Shown here: positions 8,487-16,249 of the stretch, piece after piece | Position numbering within the stretch: the first letter of the stretch is position 1 | How the letters are laid out: each line of letters begins with the position of its first letter | Source: DASRHT01 sp035650355 | GTDB taxonomy: Bacteria > Chloroflexota > Ktedonobacteria > Ktedonobacterales > Ktedonobacteraceae | Direction: 5' to 3' | NCBI GenBank assembly: GCA_035650355.1 | Contig: DASRHT010000111.1 | Location: 1-64,000 of the forward strand | Length of the DNA stretch: 64,000 bases | The notes under the pieces: generated by a model | What the model was told of the DNA's origin: nothing | Seen by the model: the letters and a program-made list of their open reading frames with translations, nothing else | The model's database searches: none | Position numbers and translations under genes: made by a program

Positions 8487-9104
8487 TTACCCTGTAGCCC
8501 CCGTGACAACGGGTTCGAGGTCGGCGGCGCGTTTAAGCGCACGAAACTGCAATACTTTCACATTCGCCTCCGTCAATCCCATCCGCAGCGAGGTTTCCTT
8601 GATGGAAAGATTGAGCAAGAAGCGACAGGTGAGCACCTCCCGATAATGTTCGGGGAGTACACTTAAAATACGCTGCACTCGTTCAGCAGGCGTCGTGCTT
8701 GTGGGTACCGGTTCCTCCTCAACCGGACCTTCCCAGCCAGCATCAAGGAGCTCCTCCAGGGAGCCGACAGAGACGCGGTAATAGGCTCGCCAGTAGTCGG
8801 CAACCGTGGTTCTGGCGACCTGAAATAACCATTTCTGCATACTATGTGGATTGCGTTCGCAATCCATACTCCGTACGGCCTTGATAAATGTCTGTGAGGT
8901 CAGGTCTTCGGCTTCTTCCCGGTTCCCCACCTTACTGTAAATATAGCGATAAATCAGGGCGAGGTTCTCTTGATAGAAGGTCTGGAACTCCTGCACGTCC
9001 TGGCTCCCACGTTGCTTTCCCCCTTCAGGGTCTCCCGACACGGCCCGACCTTGTTCAGCCGCAACAAGATGCGTCTGTGTGAATCTTCTTTGTGATATGC
9101 TCAC
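8487..9104 (-). CDS. ECF-type RNA polymerase sigma factor
   Basis: 205 residues from the GTG at 9104, which has GGGAG 6 bases upstream; a longer frame to 9263 lacks such a site. Sigma region 2 is clear (LALIYRYIYSKVGNREEAEDLTSQTF in pieces, residues 45-80) and region 4 ends the protein (LPEHYREVLTCRF, then IKETSLRMGLTEANV). It directs polymerase to a small regulon, likely including its own operon. The next gene on the same strand is the Rieske fusion protein, which is in the usual position of the cognate anti-sigma factor. Confidence 0.88.
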   Translation of the reverse strand: MSISQRRFTQTHLVAAEQGRAVSGDPEGGKQRGSQDVQEFQTFYQENLALIYRYIYSKVGNREEAEDLTSQTFIKAVRSMDCERNPHSMQKWLFQVARTTVADYWRAYYRVSVGSLEELLDAGWEGPVEEEPVPTSTTPAERVQRILSVLPEHYREVLTCRFLLNLSIKETSLRMGLTEANVKVLQFRALKRAADLEPVVTGATG

Positions 9105-9321
9105 AACGCTCTCCCTACCAGAACCGTTTCGGCTTTCCCCCCGCCCAGACCATTCCACTATTACATAAAGAAACACACCACGAGATTGGTTCTGGCAACT
9201 ATTACTACGTTCAAGGTTACAGCAAATCGAATTGAATCGATTAGAGTGTTGACGAAATGGCACCCAAATAGCTTAACGACCGAAAAAAGGTATCGCGAAG
9301 ACGAAGGTTGTTCACTAAAAA

Positions 9322-9393
9322 GGGTGGGCCGCGCTTTCACACCCCTGTCGGGCTACGAGGTCTACCTTGACAGGGGCGAAGCACAACCCACCC
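9322..9393. repeat. Nested inverted repeat upstream of the sigma gene
   Basis: Outer arms gggtggg/cccaccc and inner arms cccctgtc/gacagggg enclose a 19-base loop. It lies in the 713-base gene-free stretch 9105-9817. It could be a terminator for transcription from either side, or a REP-type repeat. Confidence 0.5.
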
Positions 9394-9486
9394 CGAAAGA
9401 TGTTTGCTAACACCAGAGTTTGATGGAATTCACCTGTTAATTATACACCATTTCCGCGCAAATTTAAAGGGGAAATAGTCAATTTT

Positions 9487-9652
9487 AGGGCTTCGCAAAA
9501 GTTGCCTTTTCATCCAGAACGGCTCGCCGGCGAGCTGTTCTGGATGAAAAGGTGCTGAGGGTGGGCCACGGCCCACTCTCAGCATCTTCCTCTCCTTGTG
9601 AGCGCCTTTGGCGCGAGCACGCGGAGCACGCGACGACTTTTGGAAACCCTGC
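9487..9652. repeat. Short element with terminal inverted repeats, copy 2
   Basis: About 166 bp. The ends, agggcttcgcaaaagt and the complement of cttttggaaaccct, are imperfect inverted repeats. The left half matches the element at 1201-1305 in order (cttttca, ccagaacggctcgc, aaggtgctg). The interior also contains a strong dyad (catccagaac...gttctggatg). Copy 2 is longer than copy 1. It lies about 165 bases before sdhC. Confidence 0.6.
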
Positions 9653-9817
9653 GTAGGGGCTGTGCAGGTTTGCGCCCCCATTCACAGTGACGTATAATAT
9701 TAAATAGCAACACTACCCAATTAAGAACGCACAAAGGGGTGTCCGGTCCAGGAAAGCGAGCTTCCTATTTTCTCCTTGCCTCGCGTCCTACCTCCCACCT
9801 ACAGAATCGAGGAAAAG

Positions 9818-10207
9818 ATGTACAAAGGTCAATCTGGTATGTGGTCCTGGCTGCTGCATCGCGTTACGGGGCTAGGGCTTCTTCTTTTCTTGTTCATTCA
9901 CATCGTCGATGTCTCCCTGCTGGGATTTGGCCCACAGGTCTATGACAATGGTATCCTGCTGTTTGATAGCTTCATCGTCCGCCTGCTGTCGCTGGCGCTG
10001 TTCGGCGCGGTCTTCCTGCATGGCTTCAACGGCGTGCGCATCATGCTGGTGGACTTTTGGAGCAAAGGTGTGCGTTACCAGAAGGTGATGTTCGCCATCG
10101 TGATGGTGCTAACCATCGTGCTATTTATTCCGGTGGCCTACATTGTGCTGCGGCCCGCCCTGAGTTCGCTGGTGGCCTGGTTCTTCCATATTCCCGGCCT
10201 GAATTAG
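9818..10207 (+). CDS. sdhC: Succinate dehydrogenase cytochrome b subunit
   Basis: 129 residues with three transmembrane helices. WLLHRVTGLGLLLFL carries the conserved S/H-R-x-T-G heme/quinone signature, and FLHGFNGVRIML has the second histidine region. It anchors the SdhAB dimer in the membrane and passes electrons from succinate to quinone. The ATG at 9818 is supported by GAGGA 5-6 bases upstream; an earlier in-frame ATG lacks a site. First gene of sdhC-D-A-B. Confidence 0.88.
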   Translation: MYKGQSGMWSWLLHRVTGLGLLLFLFIHIVDVSLLGFGPQVYDNGILLFDSFIVRLLSLALFGAVFLHGFNGVRIMLVDFWSKGVRYQKVMFAIVMVLTIVLFIPVAYIVLRPALSSLVAWFFHIPGLN

Positions 10208-10285
10208 CGGGAAGTATTTGCGGCTTGTATGATGGGCGCGAGGAGCAGAAGAGGCGCCCTGACGAAGCACGAAGAAGGAGTAGTT

Positions 10286-10702
10286 ATGTTACGTCTATCA
10301 AGCGGATACGGTCCGCGTCCGGCAAGCAGTGGTGGCTTTGAGACCTTTTCCTGGTACTTCTTTCGCATTTCCGGCATTGTCCTGATTTTCATGGTCATCA
10401 TCCACCTGATCATCATGCATGTGACGACCGACGTGGCCTGCACATCTTACGCCTTTGTGGCCGCGCGCTACGCCAATCCGTTCTGGCGGCTCTACGACTG
10501 GGTGCTGCTAACGCTGGCGCTGACGCACGGCATGAACGGCCTGCGCGTCGTCATCGACGATTACGCCCGCACGCAACGAACGCGCACCGTGCTGCTCTCG
10601 ATTGCGGGCGTTTTGCTGCTTGTCTTCTTTATGTTAGGAACCATTACGCTGATTACGTTCCAGCCTGTCGCGGGCAATCTTGGTCCGGCGTGCGTCAGGT
10701 AG
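10286..10702 (+). CDS. sdhD: Succinate dehydrogenase membrane anchor subunit
   Basis: 138 residues with three hydrophobic helices. FSWYFFRISGIVL and LALTHGMNGLRVVIDDY match the SdhD side of two-subunit membrane anchors, with His in the second helix (IIHLIIMH) as a heme-ligand candidate. The start at 10286 has AGGAG about 6 bases upstream. It lies 78 bases after sdhC and 18 bases before sdhA. Confidence 0.85.
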   Translation: MLRLSSGYGPRPASSGGFETFSWYFFRISGIVLIFMVIIHLIIMHVTTDVACTSYAFVAARYANPFWRLYDWVLLTLALTHGMNGLRVVIDDYARTQRTRTVLLSIAGVLLLVFFMLGTITLITFQPVAGNLGPACVR

Positions 10703-10720
10703 GAGTGAGGATATACTGCT

Positions 10721-12457
10721 ATGTACCAGAAATTTGATGTAATTATCGTCGGCGCTGGTGGAGCTGGCCTGATGGCGGCGATGCAACTGCCGAACGCGAG
10801 CGTGGCGGTGCTGACCAAAGTCTACCCCACGCGCTCGCATACCGGCGCAGCTCAGGGCGGGGTTGCCGCGGCTCTGGGCAATCTGGAAGAAGACCATTGG
10901 AAATGGCACATGTATGATACCGTCAAGGGCGGCGATTACCTGGTTGACCAGCCCGCAGCGGAGATCCTGGCCCGCGATGCGATTGATGCGATCTACGAGC
11001 TGGAGCATCGCGGCCTGCCTTTCGACCGCACGCCGGATGGACGCATTGACCAGCGGCGCTTCGGCGGTCATACCCGCAACTACGGCGAGGCGGCTGTCCG
11101 TCGCTCGTGTAAGGCGGCTGATCGCACTGGGCATATGCTGCTGCAAACGATGTATCAGAATGCGATCAAGAACGAGGTGCGCTTCTTTAACGAGTATCTC
11201 GTGCTTGATTTGCTGCTGAACGAGGGACGCGTCTGCGGGGTGGTCGCGATGGAGATCCGCACGGGCGAGATCTCGACCTTCCACGGCAAGGCTGTGCTCT
11301 TCGCGACCGGCGGCTATGGGCGCGCCTGGCGTGTGACCAGCAACGCCTTTGCCTGCATGGGCGATGGCATGTCGATTGCCTACCGGCGCGGCATTCCCCT
11401 GCAAGATATGGAGATGTACCAGTTCCATCCCACCGGCATCTACAAAGTCGGCGTGCTGTTGAGCGAGGCGGCGCGCGGCGAGGGCGGCAAGATCCTCAAC
11501 GGCAAAGGCGAGTACTTTATGGAACGCTATATGCCCACGCTTAAAGACCTGGCCCCGCGCGATATCGTTTCGCGCTGCATCATCCAGGAAATCAAGGATG
11601 GTAATGGCGTGGATGGCAAAGATTATGTCTTCCTCGACGTAACGCACCTGGGCGCGAAGGCCATCGCCGAGAAGTTGCCGGATATCACCGACTTTGCGCG
11701 TAATTACCTGGGTGTTGAGCCGATCACCGAGCCGGTCCCAATCCAGCCGACGGCCCACTACGCTATGGGGGGTATCCCCACGGACCTGGATGGGCGCGTC
11801 GCCATCGATCCGCAGTGGACCCCGTTGCCCGGCTTCTACGCGGCGGGCGAGGTTGCCTGCGTCTCCGTCCACGGGGCCAACCGTCTGGGCACCAATTCGC
11901 TGGTAGACCTGATCGTCTTTGGGCGACGGGCAGGCAAACATATGGCGAAATTCATTCAGGAGAACGACCATGTGCCGCTGCCGTCAGAACCCGAGGCATA
12001 CTCGCGTGAGATGCTTGACCACCTCCGCGACTCCAAAGGTGGCGAATCGGCGGCCCGCATTCGCAGCGAACTGCAAAACGAAATGATGGAGAACGTCTTC
12101 GTCGAACGCACTGATCGCGGCCTGCGCCACTCCCTTGATACGCTGGCGGGCTTGCAGGATGCCTATCAGAAAGTGGAACTGCAAGATAAAGGCAAGCGTT
12201 TCAATACTGAGATGGTCGAGGCCATTGAGCTTGGCTTCCTGCTTGATTGCGCGGAGGCAACGGTCCATGGGGCGATTGGACGCACCGAGAGTCGCGGCGC
12301 TCACTTCCGCCTGGACTACCAGCAGCGCGACGACGTCAACTGGCTCAAGCACACGCTCGCTTACAGAGGCTCGAAAACGCACGACGTTCGTCTGGACTAT
12401 AAAGATGTGATCCTTATCGACGATCCCATCTTCAAGCCCAAAGAAAGAAAATACTAA
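10721..12457 (+). CDS. sdhA: Succinate dehydrogenase flavoprotein subunit
   Basis: 578 residues, normal length. The FAD dinucleotide fold opens with VIIVGAGGAGLMAA. The covalent flavin-attachment motif is SHTGAAQGG, and substrate-site motifs include QFHPTGIY, SEAARGEGG and CVSVHGANRLGTNSL. Catalyses oxidation of succinate to fumarate in the TCA cycle, docked to SdhB on the cytosolic face. All expected catalytic motifs are present. Fumarate reductase is an alternative direction that sequence alone cannot exclude. Confidence 0.95.
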   Translation: MYQKFDVIIVGAGGAGLMAAMQLPNASVAVLTKVYPTRSHTGAAQGGVAAALGNLEEDHWKWHMYDTVKGGDYLVDQPAAEILARDAIDAIYELEHRGLPFDRTPDGRIDQRRFGGHTRNYGEAAVRRSCKAADRTGHMLLQTMYQNAIKNEVRFFNEYLVLDLLLNEGRVCGVVAMEIRTGEISTFHGKAVLFATGGYGRAWRVTSNAFACMGDGMSIAYRRGIPLQDMEMYQFHPTGIYKVGVLLSEAARGEGGKILNGKGEYFMERYMPTLKDLAPRDIVSRCIIQEIKDGNGVDGKDYVFLDVTHLGAKAIAEKLPDITDFARNYLGVEPITEPVPIQPTAHYAMGGIPTDLDGRVAIDPQWTPLPGFYAAGEVACVSVHGANRLGTNSLVDLIVFGRRAGKHMAKFIQENDHVPLPSEPEAYSREMLDHLRDSKGGESAARIRSELQNEMMENVFVERTDRGLRHSLDTLAGLQDAYQKVELQDKGKRFNTEMVEAIELGFLLDCAEATVHGAIGRTESRGAHFRLDYQQRDDVNWLKHTLAYRGSKTHDVRLDYKDVILIDDPIFKPKERKY

Positions 12458-12559
12458 GTTTCAATTCCTCAAACGGGTGGCGAGAGCTATGCACCCTCTT
12501 GAGGGGAGTTTAGATATTGGACGCGATAAAGCGTGTCCCTACGAGGAGAGTACCAAGCT

Positions 12560-13267
12560 ATGGAAGTTCTTATGCGTATCAGGCGCTACGATCCCGAACG
12601 GGACCCAAAGCCATACTGGGACGAGTTTAAGGTCGAGGTCGATCCCATTGATCGCCTGCTGGATGCTTTAAACATCGTCAAATGGACCAAAGACGGCACT
12701 CTGACCTATCGCCGTTCTTGCGCGCATGGCGTCTGCGGCTCCGATGCAATGCGCATTAATGGACGCAATCGCCTGGCCTGCAAGGTACTGATGCGCGACG
12801 TAGGCAAGAAGGTCACGATTGAGCCGATGCTGGGCTATCCTGTGATCAAGGACCTGGTCGTCGATATGGACCAGTTCTTCGACAAATATAAGTCGATCAA
12901 GCCTTACCTCATCACCCACGACAACGAGCCAGGAACCGAGCGGCTGCAAAGCCCCGAGGAGCGAGAACGCTTCGATGAGGGCACCAAGTGCATTCTTTGC
13001 GGCGCCTGCACCGGTTCCTGCCCCTCGATCTGGGGCAATCCCGACTGGGTCGGTCCCGCGTCGATTGTCAACGCGCATCGCTTCATCTTCGATAGCCGCG
13101 ATCAGGGAGCTGCCGAACGCCTGGCAATTCTCAGTCAACGCGATGGCGTATGGCGTTGCCGCACGATCTTCAACTGCTCCGATGCCTGTCCCCGCGGCAT
13201 CCCTGTCACGGACCTGATCGAGCAGGTCAAACGCGCCATCGTCTACAACGGCCCCAAAGAAGCGTAA
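12560..13267 (+). CDS. sdhB: Succinate dehydrogenase iron-sulfur subunit
   Basis: 235 residues. Three cluster regions are visible: the [2Fe-2S] ferredoxin part (SCAHGVCGSDAM and a later C), the [4Fe-4S] set CILCGACTGSCP, and the third set CRTIFNCSDACP. It carries electrons from SdhA to the membrane subunits. The ATG at 12560 is preferred (GAGGAGAG upstream); a second in-frame ATG lies 4 codons later. The 102-base gap after sdhA holds a hairpin (about 12471-12504) and a short motif, acgcgataaagc...gtccctacg, related to the repeat downstream. Confidence 0.93.
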   Translation: MEVLMRIRRYDPERDPKPYWDEFKVEVDPIDRLLDALNIVKWTKDGTLTYRRSCAHGVCGSDAMRINGRNRLACKVLMRDVGKKVTIEPMLGYPVIKDLVVDMDQFFDKYKSIKPYLITHDNEPGTERLQSPEERERFDEGTKCILCGACTGSCPSIWGNPDWVGPASIVNAHRFIFDSRDQGAAERLAILSQRDGVWRCRTIFNCSDACPRGIPVTDLIEQVKRAIVYNGPKEA

Positions 13268-13271
13268 CGAA

Positions 13272-13297
13272 TGGTCCCTACGAGTTCGTAGGGACCA
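13272..13297 (+). terminator. Hairpin after sdhB
   Basis: A perfect 12-bp stem (tggtccctacga and complement) with a 2-base loop starts 5 bases after the sdhB stop. No clear T-run. It may end the sdh operon, and it also forms one edge of a larger repeat. Confidence 0.55.
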
Positions 13298-13309
13298 GAT
13301 TTATCGTGT

Positions 13310-13382
13310 CCGGCGCGATTTATCGCCTTACCCGATCAAATAAATCCTGAAGCTCAGTCCAGAACGCGATAAATCGCGCCGG
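13310..13382. repeat. 17-bp perfect inverted repeat, REP-like
   Basis: Arms ccggcgcgatttatcgc at 13310-13326 and its exact complement at 13366-13382. Outside them, gtaggga and ggaccctac extend the symmetry. A similar string occurs before sdhB (12521-12543). This suggests a small dispersed extragenic repeat family. Confidence 0.6.
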
Positions 13383-13444
13383 TCGCGCTGAAGCGGGACC
13401 CTACGGGATTGGGGCACCGTATCTTTTTCAGGAAGGGGATATTC

Positions 13445-14314
13445 ATGGCAACGAGCACAGAGACCTGGCAACATCACGATATCATTACCAATGGCATTCG
13501 CATGCATTATGTGACTCAGGGCGAGGGTCCGCTGATCGTGCTGCTACACGGCTTTCCAGAGTTCTGGTATTCCTGGCGCTACCAGATCCCCTTCCTCGCT
13601 GCACACGGTTACACGGTAATCGCGCCCGACCTGCGCGGCTACAATGATACCGACAAACCCCGCACGGGGTATGACATGACGACCCTGCTGCGTGATATCG
13701 AGGGGCTGATCAAGGGAGTGGGGCAGGAGAAGGCCATTATCGTTGGGCACGATTGGGGCGGGGCGCTCGCCTGGGTATTTGCCATGCGCTACCCCAGGAT
13801 GACCGAGCGCCTGATTGTGCTGAATGCGCCCCATCCCTGGGCCTTTGCTCGCGAGCTGCGGACGTTCAAGCAGATGCGCATGAGCTGGTATATGTTCTTC
13901 TTCCAGTTGCCCTGGCTGCCTGAATATGTGCTGGGGCGCAATCGAGCAGCCGCAATTGCCCGCGTCCTTGAGAGGACCGCTGTGCAAAAATCGGCCTTCC
14001 CTCCAGACGTGCAGGAACGCTATCGCGACGCCATGAGCAAGCCGGGAGCGTTGACCGGCGGCATCAATTATTATCGGGCCACCTTCCGCCGCATTCGCAG
14101 GCCGACCGGAACACAGCCTAATACGAGCATCAACGCTCCAACGCTCCTCATCTGGGGAGAGCAGGATGTTGCGCTCGGCCACGGCCTGACCGTTGATCTG
14201 GAGCAGTGGGTCCCCAGGCTACAGCTTAAACGCATCCCTGACAGCGGGCACTGGGTGCAGCAAGAAAAACCGGAGCAGGTCAATGCGTTGATGCTGGAGT
14301 TTTTGCAGCAATGA
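13445..14314 (+). CDS. Alpha/beta hydrolase, epoxide hydrolase-like
   Basis: 289 residues. HGFPEFWYSW gives the HGxP oxyanion motif, GHDWGG the nucleophile elbow with Asp, and GEQDVAL and DSGHWVQQE supply the acid and base of the triad. The cap region (residues ~140-215) contains Tyr/Trp-rich segments as expected. Asp as nucleophile indicates an epoxide hydrolase or haloalkane/haloacetate dehalogenase type rather than an esterase. Start at 13445 follows AGGAAGGGG. Single gene ended by a hairpin. Substrate unknown. Confidence 0.85.
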   Translation: MATSTETWQHHDIITNGIRMHYVTQGEGPLIVLLHGFPEFWYSWRYQIPFLAAHGYTVIAPDLRGYNDTDKPRTGYDMTTLLRDIEGLIKGVGQEKAIIVGHDWGGALAWVFAMRYPRMTERLIVLNAPHPWAFARELRTFKQMRMSWYMFFFQLPWLPEYVLGRNRAAAIARVLERTAVQKSAFPPDVQERYRDAMSKPGALTGGINYYRATFRRIRRPTGTQPNTSINAPTLLIWGEQDVALGHGLTVDLEQWVPRLQLKRIPDSGHWVQQEKPEQVNALMLEFLQQ

Positions 14315-14318
14315 GCTT

Positions 14319-14358
14319 CATGCCTGAAGCGGGCATTGCTCGCCCGCATTCAGGCATG
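14319..14358. terminator. Hairpin between convergent genes
   Basis: Stem catgcctgaagcgggc against gcccgc-a-ttcaggcatg (one bulged base). It begins 4 bases after the hydrolase stop and precedes the end of the minus-strand oxidoreductase gene, so it could serve both. Confidence 0.65.
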
Positions 14359-14385
14359 GCAAGAGACGAACGGATATGAGCGTTC

Positions 14386-16050
14386 CTACTGGACAATAAT
14401 ATCGATGGCATGATAGCCGGTCGCGCCATCGGGCAATGGCGGCGCGATCTGAGGGTCCTGCACATTGCCTTCCATATCGATGGCGCGCGCAACGACCGTG
14501 TATTTGCCAACGGCGGGCTGCCAGGGCACTTCCCATAGGACCCAGGTGAGATTCGACAAAGGCTGCTTTAACGTCGCCTTTTGCCAGCTATGGCCGCCGT
14601 CAAAGCTCACGTCCACTTCGCTGATCCCCTTATTGCCGGAGAAGGCCACGCCAGCGACATAGCCGGGCTTGTTCGCGGGCAAGAGCGAGCCGGTCAGGGG
14701 AGTATCGATGCGCGTCGTCATAAGTATGGGAGCGGCATCACTCCAGCCGCGCACCTGCCAGTATCCCTGGTAATCTTCATGCACCACCTGGATACGATTG
14801 ATCCACTTGACATGCTTCATCCCATAGATGCCCGGCACCAGGAGACGAGCCGGAAAACCGTGGCCGGTCGGCAGGGTCGCGCCGTTCATCTTGACCGCGA
14901 CCAGCGTGGTTGGTTCCAGGGCCTTAGAGAGATGAATGCTATCGCTATAGTCGTCAACCGCGTAGAGCACAACCTTCGTCGCGCCCGCCGTCGTTCCCCC
15001 CGCGCGCTGGAGCAGATTCGCCAGAGGAATCCCTTCCCATAAGGCGCTGCTCATATACTCGCCGCCGACATCGTTGCTAATGCACATCATCGACTCGTAT
15101 TGCTGTTTTCGAGGCAACGCCATCAATTCATTGTATGTCAGCGTAAAGGGATGGGCAACCTCTCCATCAACGGTCAGATTCCAGGTTGTGCCATTGACAA
15201 CGGGATCGGAGACGAGGTTTTTGGAGACGATATAGTACTGGTCGTTTGGCGTGATTTCGGCGGAAAGGCCAGCTACTGGCTGAATCGTGCCATAATTGGG
15301 TTGAGGAGGAGGAACAACTTTGTTCTTATACCCCTGCACCGTTCCGGTCAGGGCGGTACTCGGTCCCGAGCCGGTGATAAAGCGCCACGCAGCCACGCCA
15401 AGCGCGCCCAGACCAATCAATGCAAGGCTACTGCCAATCAGCGTACGGCGCGAAAGTCCATTCTCCAGAGCGCCTTCTCCGCCGGCCTCCCGCGCAGCTT
15501 CCTGCTTCTCCAGACTATATTGGACCAGCCAGTTCTGGATATAGACAAACAGCAGGGCAAAGACAAGGCCAACGATAGCCAGGCTGATCATCGTATTGCC
15601 CACGCCGATTACCAGACCAGCGCCAAAAATGCCGGCTCCGGCAAATGGCAGGAAGAGCAGACCGGTCAGTAACCAGAGGATAAAGGCCAGGGCGATCCCG
15701 ACCAGCCAGGGCAGTTGTTCCTGCGACGCACGATCTTTGACAAAGCGAGGTGAAGCGACAACGAGATTACAAAGGCCGCCGCTGAGCGCAAAGACAAGAA
15801 ATTGACCAACTAAAATGCCGTAGAACAAGTAATGCTTGGCATCTCCTCCGATCACCTGGTGCAGATATGCAAAGACGGGAAGAGGCACCAGCGCGGTGAA
15901 CACAGCACCGGCGGCCTCTGGTAGCGAGACACCATTGAAGGTGACGCTCAAGATAAGCATCACCATGCTTGCGATAACGCCCGCGATCAGACCGGCCAGA
16001 AAACCGATGCTAAAGCGCTGCTTGCGCGAGAAGGAATGTACTGCCTGCAT
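14386..16050 (-). CDS. Membrane-bound molybdopterin oxidoreductase, sulfite oxidase/YedY-like
   Basis: 554 residues from the ATG at 16050 (AGAGG 7 bases upstream). The N-terminal ~230 residues hold about five to six hydrophobic helices. The catalytic domain follows, with LTYNELMALPR, then MMCISNDVGG carrying the presumed Mo-ligand cysteine (near residue 321), GIPLANLLQRAGG, GHGFPARLLVPGIYGMKHVKW, and a C-terminal Ig-like dimerisation domain (EVDVSFDGGHSW). The fold is that of the sulfite oxidase/MsrP superfamily, facing outward. Substrate (sulfite, sulfoxide or other) cannot be told. The fused multi-helix N-terminus replaces a separate membrane subunit. Two tandem operator-like repeats lie directly upstream. 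Confidence 0.87.
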   Translation of the reverse strand: MQAVHSFSRKQRFSIGFLAGLIAGVIASMVMLILSVTFNGVSLPEAAGAVFTALVPLPVFAYLHQVIGGDAKHYLFYGILVGQFLVFALSGGLCNLVVASPRFVKDRASQEQLPWLVGIALAFILWLLTGLLFLPFAGAGIFGAGLVIGVGNTMISLAIVGLVFALLFVYIQNWLVQYSLEKQEAAREAGGEGALENGLSRRTLIGSSLALIGLGALGVAAWRFITGSGPSTALTGTVQGYKNKVVPPPQPNYGTIQPVAGLSAEITPNDQYYIVSKNLVSDPVVNGTTWNLTVDGEVAHPFTLTYNELMALPRKQQYESMMCISNDVGGEYMSSALWEGIPLANLLQRAGGTTAGATKVVLYAVDDYSDSIHLSKALEPTTLVAVKMNGATLPTGHGFPARLLVPGIYGMKHVKWINRIQVVHEDYQGYWQVRGWSDAAPILMTTRIDTPLTGSLLPANKPGYVAGVAFSGNKGISEVDVSFDGGHSWQKATLKQPLSNLTWVLWEVPWQPAVGKYTVVARAIDMEGNVQDPQIAPPLPDGATGYHAIDIIVQ

Positions 16051-16070
16051 AACAGAGCCTCTTTTATGGA

Positions 16071-16124
16071 ATATACTTACTTCTATAGAGTATACCAATA
16101 TACTTACTTCTATAGAGTATACCA
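16071..16124. promoter_or_regulatory. Tandem 27-bp direct repeats with TACT-N7-AGTA boxes
   Basis: Two perfect consecutive copies of a 27-base unit start 21 bases upstream of the oxidoreductase ATG. Each contains TACT-TCTATAG-AGTA, a dyad of the kind bound by HxlR/DUF24-type MarR-related redox repressors. Candidate operator pair for the molybdopterin enzyme. No such regulator gene is in the window. Confidence 0.6.
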
Positions 16125-16249
16125 TCGAAGGTTACACGTTATAGCACGCAATATTTTACAGCGCCGCTACATCGACTTTTCGCGCCTGTCCTGCCAGGGC
16201 CAAGAGAGGGTTTTGAGGGGAGGAAAAAAGAGAACGTGACCGGATAGTG

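Noticed and set aside
10634..11971. 445-codon minus-strand frame opposite sdhA
   Set aside because: Antisense shadow of a highly conserved gene with strong codon bias; no independent signals.
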